Numbered from the stretch's first letter, positions 46,441 through 57,861 are shown. The stretch: DNA of 64,000 nucleotides from Macrolepiota albuminosa (GCA_027475525.1 JAMWFC010000037.1:935419-999418); one strand, 5' to 3'. Notes: a model not told the origin generated them from the sequence alone. Made by a program: numbers and translations.

Positions 46441-49004
46441 GGGTCGTCGCTAACATAAGGTCGCTTTCTCGGTCCCGGTTTCTGGAATTTCCCCCGTGGA
46501 AATGTTGGTACCGTTCTTCTGACGCCTGAGTTAGGGTCGCTAATAGTTAGCGTCGTTTCGTCTTCAGACGTCGTCTTGACTACTGATCGGGCTAAGACGT
46601 CAAAGGGCCTCCCTAATAATAAGTCGTACGCGGGCGATCTAAGAATGTGTATTTGAAGATAAAACGTAAGATCGCCAACAGCGCATGGCACGTTACGAGC
46701 CATTCCCAAGGATCGATCAATCGTGCCGTTAGCGCTTTGCATATTAAGAATGATGGTCGGGTCGTAAATGATGCCAAGCTCGTTAGCGACGTCGGCAGCC
46801 ATTGAAATAATCTGTGATCCGCTGTCCACTATAGACTCTATCTCGCTTTTTCCATCAACTGTTAACATGATCGAGCGAATCGCGTGAGAGTCTTGGGCTA
46901 CAGTGAGGACGGCGGGATCGTCGCTAGATCTTAGCGATTTAAGGTAAGTTTCGACCGGGTCAATGGACGTAGCTTCTTTAGGTGGCGCGGCCTCTTCTTT
47001 GATTTCCGACGCGACCGTCTCGGTTATGTACGCGAATCCAGGTAGCGCGTCGTCGCATTCGTCCACCGCCGTTACATTGTTAGCTACGTTCCGTCGAGGG
47101 GTTACCGCTGTACGCATCTGATTCCTGACGTCTGGCGCCACACTGCATAGCTCCCCTACCGACATCGTGACTTGACTTTTCATAATACGATCGAATACTT
47201 GCTTAGATTTTTCTATGTCGTAGATTGGTGCCGTTGGTCGGTAGCCTCCTGCTGGCTTGTCTGGCGCCCCAAAGTTTCGGTTGATAGGCGGAGCATAGTT
47301 ACCGGAAAGTCCTGAATACGGGTGAAGTGGCGGTTCCGTGCTAGCTGGTGCTTTGGCCGTATCAGGTGTGTCGTCGTTGATACTGGAATTCGAAGGCTTT
47401 GCCGGTGCTGGATCGGTCGTAGCGCCTGAAGGTCTATAGTCTTTTAACGGTTGCTTGCTCTTTTTAATCTCGACACCATCGAAAACCTGATTCTTTAGCG
47501 ACTTTAGCTCCCTTTCCAACGTCTCGATCCTCTCCTCCCGTGACAACGTCGGTCGCTCGCTAACAGCGTTAAGCTGGAGTACTTCGTGAATTAGCGCCTG
47601 TTGTGGAGTTGTTTCTGCCTCCGCCGCGGCCGTACTATTGAGATTGCCCGTCGCTAAGTTCCCAGGGTTACGTCGGTGCCATTCATCAATTCGCCCCTGG
47701 AAGGTTCGGTGCTCAGGATATAGAGGGATGTTAGCGCCGGAAGGTAGGACTATTTTCCCGTCAGCGCCTCGACGTGCTCTTCCTTGGCGTAGATATTGTT
47801 CGAGGATAGCGCAGCGTCCGCGAGTCATCGTATGTCCTGCCTCACCACAGAAGTGACAAGGACCGGATTGCATATTACCTCGTGGCGCATTAAGGCTGGT
47901 CGAGATTAACGTTTCCAATTTGCTCATAACGTTTGCGACGGCCGTGTTGACTGCGTTTTCCAGATCCTCCTTCTTGACAAAACCTCCCTGATTGTTAGTC
48001 GCGCTAGGTGCTGGCGCCGCAACAGGTGGCGCCTTTCCTCCGTTATCAGTGCTAGAAGGTCGCTGGAAGGGGATGCCAGTATCCGTTCCTTTCAGTATCC
48101 ATTTACCTGCTTCAAAAACGTCTTCTATATCGTAGGGTTCCTCAGGATGATGGTCGGACTTAAGAATTTCTAAGCGACGAGCTATACGAGTCCAAAGTGA
48201 TGTTGGAATGCCTTGTTGAAATAAGCGCCGTTCCTCGTTCCGGTAGAGTTTGCCATTCTGTACTAGCCATCTTGCAATTCGCTGGAAATCTCGATAATAA
48301 GTAGATAGCGTGCCTAGTGTATAAATGCCCGTAGCGAAGGTATCCTGTACCAGTTTCTGGATTTCAAGGACGGTATAGCGCGTGGATTCCTCAGCGCCAG
48401 GGTACAGTTTAATGATCGCCTTTTTCCATTCCTCGTAGGTAAACGACCTTGGCACCGCCTCTCGTGTTAATCCTTGAAACTCATCCAGTCCCGTCCAGGA
48501 TTCCGCGGTATCGTAGGAAACGTATCTGGCGGCGTATTCTTTCATTTGGGTGTTGTCGGTGACTCGGCAGTCGCGTAATAAATATTCCAATTCTCGAAAA
48601 TACTGTGTTAGCTCGCGAGGTTTCGTCTCGTCCCATTTTGGCGACGAGAAGTGGTTTCTTGGCGGCATACGCGGTGTGTTTGCCTGTTCCATACTAGCTG
48701 GCGTCGACGTCGTGGTGGGAATAGTAGTGTTAGTGGTAGTTTCGCTTGGCGTAGTTGTAGTCGGTACTGGCTCGGGTAATTCTGAGTCGCTAGGTTCTGG
48801 CGATAATGACCTAGACAGCTCTTCCAAAGGAGTAAGCGGTGTATGGTTTTCACCTGCTAAGTATTCAAACGGTCGGGAAAATGGGAAGAAGCTTTCAGCC
48901 AAGCTATCTGGAGCGGCTTCAAGCTCCTGATCTAAAGTCTGCCTCGGTAGCGCGCCTGGTAAGTGTGGTGACTCAGTTAAGGTTTGCTCAAACGCGCTCT
49001 CCAA
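46407..49004 (-). CDS. Gag-protease of element B
   Basis: This is an intact frame of 865 codons starting 80 bp after the 5' LTR. The N-terminal third is Thr/Ser/Pro-rich. A helical capsid-like domain spans about 110-300 (WDETKPRELTQYFRELEYLL, FTYEEWKKAIIKLYPG). A zinc knuckle starts at C383 with CX2CX4HX6C, one residue longer than the usual CX2CX4HX4C type. The aspartic protease has DSG at about 727 (IVDSGSQIISMA) and LLLGRPFD later. The stop at 46407 overlaps the start of pol. Confidence 0.92.
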   Translation of the reverse strand: MESAFEQTLTESPHLPGALPRQTLDQELEAAPDSLAESFFPFSRPFEYLAGENHTPLTPLEELSRSLSPEPSDSELPEPVPTTTTPSETTTNTTIPTTTSTPASMEQANTPRMPPRNHFSSPKWDETKPRELTQYFRELEYLLRDCRVTDNTQMKEYAARYVSYDTAESWTGLDEFQGLTREAVPRSFTYEEWKKAIIKLYPGAEESTRYTVLEIQKLVQDTFATGIYTLGTLSTYYRDFQRIARWLVQNGKLYRNEERRLFQQGIPTSLWTRIARRLEILKSDHHPEEPYDIEDVFEAGKWILKGTDTGIPFQRPSSTDNGGKAPPVAAPAPSATNNQGGFVKKEDLENAVNTAVANVMSKLETLISTSLNAPRGNMQSGPCHFCGEAGHTMTRGRCAILEQYLRQGRARRGADGKIVLPSGANIPLYPEHRTFQGRIDEWHRRNPGNLATGNLNSTAAAEAETTPQQALIHEVLQLNAVSERPTLSREERIETLERELKSLKNQVFDGVEIKKSKQPLKDYRPSGATTDPAPAKPSNSSINDDTPDTAKAPASTEPPLHPYSGLSGNYAPPINRNFGAPDKPAGGYRPTAPIYDIEKSKQVFDRIMKSQVTMSVGELCSVAPDVRNQMRTAVTPRRNVANNVTAVDECDDALPGFAYITETVASEIKEEAAPPKEATSIDPVETYLKSLRSSDDPAVLTVAQDSHAIRSIMLTVDGKSEIESIVDSGSQIISMAADVANELGIIYDPTIILNMQSANGTIDRSLGMARNVPCAVGDLTFYLQIHILRSPAYDLLLGRPFDVLARSVVKTTSEDETTLTISDPNSGVRRTVPTFPRGKFQKPGPRKRPYVSDDPCECFPAPSRR

Positions 49005-49063
49005 TAGGAGGCGGCGCTGTCGCTGGGCTCGAGTTTCCGGCGGAATTCTGCCTCAATAGAACC

Positions 49064-49080
49064 CCTCGCGGTGGGCTCCA
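49064..49080 (-). other. Primer binding site of element B
   Basis: The minus strand reads TGGAGCCCACCGCGAGG three bases after the 5' LTR. It starts with TGG and so would pair with the CCA end of a tRNA. The tRNA species is not identified. Confidence 0.7.
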
Positions 49081-49083
49081 AAA

Positions 49084-50126
49084 TGATGACGCCAACTGTG
49101 GTTGGGTGCGCTGGACGTATACGCAGTACAACGCCGTCTCCAGCGCCTGGCGTATGGGTTTGTGAGGAGTCCCGGCAGGGTCCCGGTGTGCTCGAGCAGA
49201 GGTGATAGGGCGATGCGCTAGACGATAGCGCCTCGGGTGCTACCTAGCAAGTGGTAAGCGTCGTAGTTTAGGAGAAGTTATAGAGAAAGAAACGAATAGC
49301 GCAGCGTAGTGTGCCCGTAGGTGGCACCGTAAACGACGAAGACGAGATAGACGAAGCTAGCGCCGAACTTGGTGGCAAAGTCAGGCAACGCTAGCGCGAT
49401 TTGAACGCTAAGTGTAACTGGGTGCTCAAGAGGTTACGATTCGTTGCTATATACATGGCAAGTAGCTAGTTTTTATACTATGCGCTACATTATTTCCAAA
49501 ATAAGTCCATTGACGGCGCTACCAATTAGCGCCTCTCTTCGTGACTGTAGCTAACGGCCACCTGTCAACGGCGACCTGCAGCACATGGGTGACGGCGACC
49601 AACGGCGACTCTAAAACTACTTAGAAGTGGTACGAGTTTGCTCACTTTTTGATGTAATTTAATTGGCCATGCTGTCCCGGGGTATGGTCGGGGAATCCTC
49701 GACAGACGCCGTGAGCGCTAATTCCGGCGCTAAACATTGTACCATCTTTTGATAAATTTAAATGTCGGGTCTGCGTGTATCCTGTCTTGTCGTCATTGAT
49801 TCTTTTAGACTTCTGATTGAGGTGCCTTGGTGATTGACAGCGCCAATTGCTAACTCCTTCCAGTACTGATCGGGGTTTGGTCAGAGTCACCTCCCGCCGT
49901 TATGCTAGCGCTATGAGTCCTGAGTCTTCTTGGTCTTCAAAGTAACTGAGTGGAGTGCGCTGAGGGGCTGATACGGGTGATTGAGATGAATGGATAAGTC
50001 TTGCCATAGAGCGCCCGCGCTAGGGCTGCTCTGTACCCAAGGCTGGTCGCTAGAGCCTTTAGCGTGTCAAGTGTTGGTCGGCCTATAATGTCCCTTGATG
50101 CGCTCAGTCCGAGTAGAAGCCTATCA
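49084..50126 (-). repeat. 5' LTR of element B
   Basis: 1043 bp, appears identical to 36875-37917. Target duplication GCGC follows at 50127-50130. Confidence 0.95.
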
Positions 50127-53100
50127 GCGCTTAGCAAGCTGATTTGGGCGCTTCACGCCCTGCAGTTCTAAGTACCGATCCAATGCTGCCAACTTGGCAC
50201 ATGTGTGGTACGACTCCCATGTCGTATCACCTGCACTCCACCGCACCTCGAATTCGAGGTGCGTTCCTTCCTGCCACCGATGGCCCAGGATGTCCTCGAC
50301 AAACCATTCTTGTTCGTCACTGGCACCGAAATCATATGGCTCGGGAGTCACCCGATTAGGGAACATAGCATCATCGTTTGCGTTATACCGCCTAAGTAAC
50401 GATACGTGGAACTTAGGCACAATCCGACGTGCCTGCAGAGCTGCAGGCAGCTCCAGAACATAGTTCGACGTGCTTGGTTCTGCGACCAAGACTCTGTATG
50501 GTCCAATGAATTTTGGACACAGCTTTCTCGCTCTTCCTTTCGGAAGATTCAAGTTCTCCGTCGACAGGTACACTAACGTCCCAGGCGTTAGTTCTGGTTC
50601 CTCACTTCGCCTATCATTTGCATGTCGTGCCTGTATCACATGCGCGGCAATGATGGCGTCGTGTGCATTGGCTAGATTCGCCAATGCTTGCTGTGCAAAG
50701 TCCTTTACCCCCTTGTGAACGACTCCGTCTGCCTTTAGTTCGCGCAGCATGGAGGGCATGTAACCTCCATTGAGCTCGAACGGTGCATATTTCGTGGTCT
50801 CAGACACACTCGCGTTGATCGCGAACTCAGTTAGCGGTATTCTATCCACCCAGTCGCGTTGGTCCGGTCGGACCACCGTACAAAAGATCTGGGCAATACT
50901 TCTATTCGCTCGCTCTGTCTGTCCATCCGTCTGCGGATGAAACGAGGTGGACATGAGCAGTTTAGCTCCCAGGAGCTTGTGAAGTTCTCGCCACCAGTGA
51001 GATGTAAACTTGGTGTCTTGATTGCTCACGATCGAACTTGGAAGGCCATGTAGCCTTACAATCTCCTTCAAGTAGATTCAGGATAACGCGGACGCCATAA
51101 TGGTTGTGTGTACTGGTATCAAATGTACCATACTCGTCATTCGGCAAATGACCACCCAAAGGTAGTTATACCCTTTGGACTCGGGGAATGGACCAACAAA
51201 GTCCATTCCAATGGAGTCCCACGGCTTCGTCGGGATGGGCAGGGAATGCAACTTCCCTGCTGGCTTCCTATTGCTGGTCTTCGACCGCTGGCAGGCCTCG
51301 CAGGTCTGGCAGAACTGCATCACTTCTTTCTGCATCTGAGGCCACCAGTACCATTGCCTCAAGTATTCTAGTGTTTTGTTGGTTCCAAAGTGACCAACAA
51401 CCTCATGAGCTTGGGTGACAACCTTAGTGAGCAGTGTTCGGTCGCGTGGTAAGCACACCACGTCGTGCCCTTGAACATTCGTTATCCGGACTAGTCCTTT
51501 CTCATCCACGCTGAAGCATGGATGGGCGTTTGCGTTCTGCTGGATTTCTGTGTAGAACGCATCACGTCTATAGCCCCTCATCACCTTTTGGAGGTACTCA
51601 TCAGTTTGAGGGACAGGAGGGTTACGATACTCTCCTGTAGGCAATAACGCGTCAGCGAGCGTAATGTCATGGCTATCCGGTCCACGACTGCTTCCAGTCT
51701 CACTTTGGTGTGGCTTTGTCGCCTCCTTTTGCTGAGCCTGCTCTAGTTGCTCAGCCTCTATGTCACGGCCCTCTTGCCGCTCTTGCAGTCGTTGACTGCG
51801 TCGCAGCTCGGTAGCTTGCATAGCCCGAAGCTCGACCACATGCTCCTTCACCTCTCTGTAGCGATGATATGGAAGATCATCGCCATGAGGATCAATACGA
51901 ATGTCCGCATCGACATACTCATGCGTATCATGGTGTTCGCCTGCTCTATCGCTCTCGAAGTACCTTGAGAGACAGTCCGCCACCTTGTTCAGTTCGCCTT
52001 TGACATATGTGATGTCAAAGTTGTAGCGAGACATATAGTCAATCCACCGGCGTTGCCGGGGGGACAACGTTGCTTGAGTCTTGAAGAACTCAAGTGCTTT
52101 ATGGTCTGTAATGATGTGGATCTTATATCCCATCAATTTATCTTCCCACTTAAGGAGCGCCTCAAGTATCGCTAGCGTTTCAAGCTCATGGACCGCATAA
52201 TTCTGTTGGGCCAAGGTGAACTTCCTCGACATGAACCCTGCAGGCCGACAATTGTGCCATGAGCTTCCCTGGCCGTACATTGCACCTACTCCGGTCTTTG
52301 AGGCATCACAGATGAGCCAAATCGGCTCATCACGTCGGGGATCTATGGGACGAATGACTGGTGTCTTTGAGCAGATCCTCTTGATCATCTCAAAACATCG
52401 TTGATGTATAGGTCTCCATATAAATGGAGCTCCATTCTGCGTAATAGACATCAACGGTCCAGTATATGCTGTTATATCAGGCAGACAATTGCCGATATAG
52501 TTCACTAGTCCCACGAATCTTTGCACATCATTATAGTTACGAGGCACACGCCATTCGCGTATGCGATCGATTTTGTCCTGGTCAGGGTGAATACCCTGAC
52601 TATCAATCTTGTGTCCGAGGCAATCCACTGTCTCGGCATATAGTTTGCATTTCTTCCACTTGAGGTATAGCAAGTTAGACCTCAGTCGCTCGAAAATGAC
52701 ACGAAGATGCTCTTCGTGTTCTTCGATTGAATCGGAGTATATGAATATGTCGTCCAAATAGATATGGACAAACCTCCCGATAACATCCCGGAAGATGGAG
52801 GTCATCAACCTCTGAAATGTCGCAGGAGCATTGCAATCTCCTATCTGCATAATGTTGCTCACATATGTTTCCGTGATTGACGAGAACACTGTCTTTGGGA
52901 TATCAGACAAGCAAATTCTCACTTGCTCATATGCATCCGTCAGGTCAATTTTCTACCTGAACTTTGCTCTCGCCACATCTTCTCGAATCACTTCCTGATC
53001 CGGAAGTGGCATCACGTCCTTCACGGTGTTGTCATTGCGTTGGCGTGCATCCAACGCCGTCCTCAATGTATCATCTTTCTTCGGAATGCACAATAGCGGA

Positions 53101-53667
53101 GCAGCTTGGAAGGCTGGTTGGGCCTCCCACCAGTGAGCTCTCAGGTACCGATTGGTCTTGTCTCGGAGCTGCTGCTGCAGTGCCATTGGACATCGAGGCA
53201 AATGATATTTATACACCTTATTCTCATCAATAAGGTTGATTTTATGGTTGACCTCTCGCCAAGGAGGTAACTCCTCCTTGGTTCCGTTCAGAATATCCGC
53301 AAATTCCTGCTGCCACTGCAATCGTAGGTCCGGAATGTCCTCCTTCGTAAAACCACTGGTTTTACCTTTGCCCTTCCAGTCCACATCCTTGCATGGGCGC
53401 CCGGACAGCTTTGCTTGTACGGCTGGACGGCCATACTTCTCTCTGAGGGCAGTAATCCTCAGCTCGCTGTCATCCGGCGTGTGCAGTCGCACAGGCACTT
53501 CCTTCTTACTTCTCCATGACGTCACAGACAGTCCGTCGAAGAACACCTCACTCGGCGACGATATCTCGTCGTCACTAGCCTGACGATACGACTCCTCCTT
53601 CGACGTCCATCATGGTCCATTCCACGCATACATCGACGCCACTAGGTCATTCCACTCAGCAGGCATT

Positions 53668-53821
53668 CGTGGATCAAATGCCCATTCAAATGTGGGATGA
53701 GGTACTGGTCGATCCCAGATTGACCGATTCGTATGTGTGGAGGACGTGGATCAAATGCCCATTCAAATGTGGGATGAGGTACTGGTCGATCCCAGATTGA
53801 CCGATTCGTATGTGTGGAGGA
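53668..53821. repeat. Exact 77-bp tandem duplication in A pol
   Basis: Bases 53668-53744 recur at 53745-53821. Collapsing one copy joins the protease-RT spacer in frame. Confidence 0.92.
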
Positions 53822-55191
53822 TGCCTCATCCTCCATCAGTCCTTGGTCATCGTCATCTGTTACCAAGTCCTCAACCTTCACTCGCGACAACGTCGGTTGG
53901 CACTCTGTGCTTGCCGCATGCTGAGGCCGCTTGTCCTCAGACTTACTCTGCTTTTCACACTTCATCTCCTTCATCTCGGGGCTCTCCCCCCTCTTCAGAG
54001 TACGTTCGTACTCTACAGCTTCGCTTTCCAGCATCAACACCGCCGGACTATCCATGGGCAAGCTCACACGAGCTTGCTCTTCATCCTCTCCATCCTCAAC
54101 CGTAGGCACTTTCTTGCCTCCGTCTAGTCAGTGTCGCCTGACTAGCACCTTCTTCTCCGTGGCGCGGTGTCGATGGAGACGTCCATCTCCATTATCTATG
54201 GTCACTCGCACTGCAGGGATGGTGGTGCCATCCACCACTATCTCATTCTTCTTGAAGTTCAGCAGAACGTTGTGCTTCCTCATATACGGCGTGCCTATAA
54301 TCATGTCGTAACGATCAAAGTTTGCCACATCAAGGTACTCCCTCGTCCTTGATTTTGCACAGACGATACTCGCCTGCGTACCAAACTGTACCGCAGCTCG
54401 GCTGCCCACAGTACCCAATTGAAGGAGTAGTGGCTCCTTCAACTCACTGACAGAAATATCGTGCACTTGGCAAAACTGGGGTGTCACCCCAGTAGTCGTA
54501 CTACCTGAATCCCACAATGTCCACGCCTTGTGGCCATTCACCTCCACGTACGACGCCAGGCACTCCTTATCCTCGCGCTTCAACACCAGTCTCACCAGCT
54601 TCTCTGGAGCCTTGCGAAGGTGTACCTTATACACCTTAACATTGGCTGCTCCAACGGGACGGTCTAATGCACTGGCCAGGTAGTCCGTCAGAGCTCCCAT
54701 GAACTCTGAGTCTGACTCCCGGGCGTAATAATTGTTGTCGTATACGTCAACCTCCACGTATTCATCATCCGACAACTCTTCTACCACAGAGGCATTTTCA
54801 TCCTCTGGTGCATCAGGTATGAGGTTCTCCACCTCATCGTCTTCCACATCAGGTTCATTTCCGGAGTCTATCCCTTCAGCATCCGGGATAGCAGTGTGCG
54901 CCGCCCGTACATAGGCACGTGGCTTACCCATAGGCTTTCCACCACCCACTGGGCATGCATTCGCAAAATGCCCAGGCTGACCACATTTGAAGCACTTACT
55001 CGCCACGAAAGGGCGAGCTGCTTCATACTTCGGTGGCCCAGTCGGTGTCGGCAATTTAGCCTCACCAGCAGCCTGATGCGGTCGAACACCCTCTCGGCGT
55101 GGACCTCTCTGAGCATCCTGTGCCGGTGCATCCCTACGGTCCCCCGGCCGGTCGCTCCGGAAGCGTCAGTCTTGCCGAGGTGCTGCTCTTA

Positions 55192-55345
55192 CTACGAACC
55201 TCGGGTTCGTATTGCCCACCATCTCCTTTCGACGAGCCCAGAAGGTGCCTACCTTCCGAGGCTCGGCCCTACGAACCTCGGGTTCGTATTGCCCACCATC
55301 TCCTTTCGACGAGCCCAGAAGGTGCCTACCTTCCGAGGCTCGGCC
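55192..55345. repeat. Exact 77-bp tandem duplication in A gag
   Basis: Bases 55192-55268 recur at 55269-55345. Collapse restores the frame into the zinc knuckle. Confidence 0.92.
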
Positions 55346-56143
55346 TTGTTTACCGATCGAACCTTTGAGCTATGTAGCCCAAAGTGTCGCGCTATTTTGT
55401 GGGCTTGCTCGTAGCGCAATGCATGCGCTACAAATTCCTCGACGGTATTTACTTCGGGCGATAGTCCGTCATCACAAATGAGGGACTCTCTCATTGCGTC
55501 AGGTATCCCCCGCAGGAAGGTATCAATCATTACCCAGTTGTCTGGGTAAATAGACATATTCTGTGCGTGGTCTATCAAGGTATCATAGAAACCTTGAACA
55601 CCTAATCGTTCGGTGTAGGAGGTTGCAATGAACGCCTCCCGAGCATCCTGCATGGTGGATGCACTCACGAACCGGTTATATAATTCAAGGATTACATCCT
55701 TGAACGTCCATTGCTGTCGTGCACGATTGTAGTGCAAGACATGATGACGGAACCAGGCTTTGGCTGGTCCATCCAGGAACTCCGGGAGCACGAACACACG
55801 TTCTCGATCCAGACGATCCCCCCCATACTGGCATGCTGCCAGATGGTTGCACACATCCATCGTCCAATTTTCCAAGTTGCTAAACTTGGACTCTCCTCTG
55901 TATGGTTGGATGTGTTTTGACTCCGCCTTACGTGGTTTGATACCTTCGGGCAGGCGCAATGCTACGCCTACCGCATCGTCGATTATACTACTGAGGCGCT
56001 GGTGCATATTCTCAGTATACACCTTTGTCGCCTCAGTTATTCCAGGCGTTTTATTTCTACCTTCCGCTGGAGGTACCACGGAAAATGCACGTACAGGTCG
56101 GTGACCTGTGTAGTGCACTTTCTCTGCACCCTTCCAATGCAGT

Positions 56144-56297
56144 GGGCTCTCCTGTCCCCCTAGCTCTTCTATCACCTGCTTTCCAGGGCCTCGGCTCGGA
56201 TCCGCCGTGGGCGGGTCCCCGGGCTCTCCTGTCCCCCTAGCTCTTCTATCACCTGCTTTCCAGGGCCTCAGCTCGGATCCGCCGTGGGCGGGTCCCC
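56144..56297. repeat. 77-bp tandem duplication in A gag, one mismatch
   Basis: Copies 56144-56220 and 56221-56297 differ at 56193 (G) versus 56270 (A). On the coding strand this is CGA versus TGA. Confidence 0.92.
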
Positions 56298-56473
56298 TCT
56301 CCTGGTGTCAGGCTGTCATGTCCGTTGGACATATTGCCTTCTCATCTCATCGATGGGTGTTATCCCATCAAATACAATTCCCTGGTCGTCTATCCAGGAG
56401 TGCCCCTGGCGCTTCAGGTCTTGGTTCCGCATGCGCTGATAAGCTACTCTCTCCGCAAACTTATCAGCCAACG

Positions 56474-56627
56474 GCACTTGATTTGTCAGTGGAACATTCT
56501 CCACTGATTCCTGTTTTGTGTGAGGGTGCCTTGGCTCCCCCGCTTCGTGTGCACTTGATTTGTCAGTGGAACATTCTCCACTGATTCCTGTTTTGTGTGA
56601 GGGTGCCTTGGCTCCCCCGCTTTGTGT
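56474..56627. repeat. 77-bp tandem duplication in A gag, one mismatch
   Basis: Copies 56474-56550 and 56551-56627 differ at 56546 (C) versus 56623 (T), again at a CpG. Confidence 0.92.
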
Positions 56628-57457
56628 AGGTTGCTATCTACCACAGGTATGGTAGACACCGATTCAGTTGTCGACAGAGGTCTCCTTCGCTGACCTCTGA
56701 ATACATTCTGTCTTTGTGCTGCAGCGAACCTGGCAGCGAACTGCTCGTCAGACTCTCCTGCTTGCTGGGGCGCATATATATTGCTCATTGCCTCTTCCAG
56801 ATGGGGAGACAACTCTGGCTTTGCCACTGGGGGTATATTCGGAATCAAGTTTGCCCCCTCTGGAGTCGAGGCAGCTGATCCTCGATTAGCCTTGCGATAC
56901 ATATATGCTTGGGCTTCCAGCTCAAGAATCTGAATGTACAATGTAATGTATTCAACAGTATTCAATTGAGGTACATTTTCACCTCTAGCCTGTATCAACC
57001 GTATGTGCTTCAGTACATACAGTCCTAGTCGAGCACGCGTGGTATCCTTTGTAATGCTAGGGTATCTCTTCCATAGCATAGCACACTGAACCTGAAGGGT
57101 GGACTCACTCCGTCCACTCTCTTCGTCGTCGGACGTTTCATCTTCCCAATGTACTGCTGGCGTTCTTTGCTCAGGAATTGTCGTTTCCTGCGGCACTCCG
57201 GCTCCCTGCTGACGTTGCGTCATGGGAGTGGATTCAGTTGGAACTCTCCAACTGCCCGCCTCTTGCCTCGGCATCTTCCCCAGAAAGTACGACGAAGGTC
57301 TGCGACCTTCGATAGGTCCCTGAGCACTACTCCTGCTCTGGAATTGTCGCCCTGACCTCCCAGTCTGCATGGAAGATTCATGATCCCTGCCGAACTGCTG
57401 TTCCAGGTCTTCCACAATTGCCCCTGGTCTCGCTGCACCGCTTGGCGCAGCTGTCGG

Positions 57458-57612
57458 CCGCACTTCACTCCATTGCGTCCCTCCTGGCATTCCCTGAGGC
57501 TGTCGTGAAGGCTCGGCCTCAGTATTTTCTGACCCCGCACTTCACTCCATTGCGTCCCTCCTGGCATTCCCTGAGGCTGTCGTGAAGGCTCGGCCTCAGT
57601 ATTTTCTGACCC
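57458..57612. repeat. Exact 77-bp-period tandem duplication in A gag
   Basis: Bases 57458-57535 recur at 57535-57612. Collapse joins the N-terminal part of Gag (ATG 57711) in frame with the rest. Confidence 0.92.
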
Positions 57613-57861
57613 GGGACGACCCAGGTCAGTCACCGCAGATTGAGGATATGCCAACAACTGGTCGATGGTCTCACCATCGCATGTCGGTTCAGTAGATTGA
57701 TTGGTCTCCATCCAATCAAGTGTTGCTATGTCTCGCTTTACCCGGAAGCGTGCATCAAAGAAGTTGATGCACTGTTCAATGCAATCACAGTCTAGGCTAT
57801 TAGTCTAGACCCGTAGTCTTCGTCCGTAGTAACAGAATTGAACCCGAAAGGTTCAAAAAAG

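Larger units (their letters stand above)
36875..50126 (-). mobile_element. Gypsy-type element B with three antisense genes, nested in A
   Basis: Two 1043-bp LTRs (36875-37917 and 49084-50126) look identical by eye. A 4-bp target duplication GCGC lies at 36871-36874 and 50127-50130. Minus-strand order is 5' LTR, primer binding site, gag-protease, pol in the -1 frame, and 3' LTR. Between pol and the polypurine tract (37918-37928) lie three spliced plus-strand genes. Gag and pol are open and lack the TGA stops seen in A, so B is the youngest element here. It sits 3 codons before the natural stop of A pol (TAG 36859-36861 in continued frame). Confidence 0.95.
50124..57711 (-). pseudogene. Gag-pol polyprotein of element A, single frame with in-frame stops
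   Basis: After collapsing five 77-bp duplications the frame from ATG 57711 runs unbroken to the B insertion, about 2400 codons, except for TGA at 56316, 55166, 54128, 53610 and 51078 and TAG at 52953. Domains in order: Gag; zinc knuckle CX2CX4HX4C (CFKCGQPGHFANAC) near 55000; protease DSG near 54500; RT with YLDDIFIYSD near 52750; RNase H (LICDASKTGVGAMYG); integrase HHCC (HEVVGHFGTNKTLEYLR...CEACQ) and its catalytic core with HPQTDGQTERAN; chromodomain with FEVRWSAGDTTWESYH. The chromodomain targets integration in chromoviruses. Most stops would be Arg if TGA were CGA. The TGA at 54128 lies between protease and RT and is followed by CTAG. Confidence 0.88.

Noticed and set aside
1279..57612. 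The 77-bp repeats as a biological tandem-duplication mechanism or transposon footprint
   Set aside because: Identical period in unrelated coding, intronic and LTR sequences, with frame rescue upon collapse, points to assembly.
33623..57711. TGA as a sense codon in this organism
   Set aside because: CAR2, CHO2, the DHHC gene and the Rpp14-like gene end with TGA at the family-typical C-terminus, and intact element B does not use TGA inside frames. The TGAs in A and C are better explained by CGA to TGA change.
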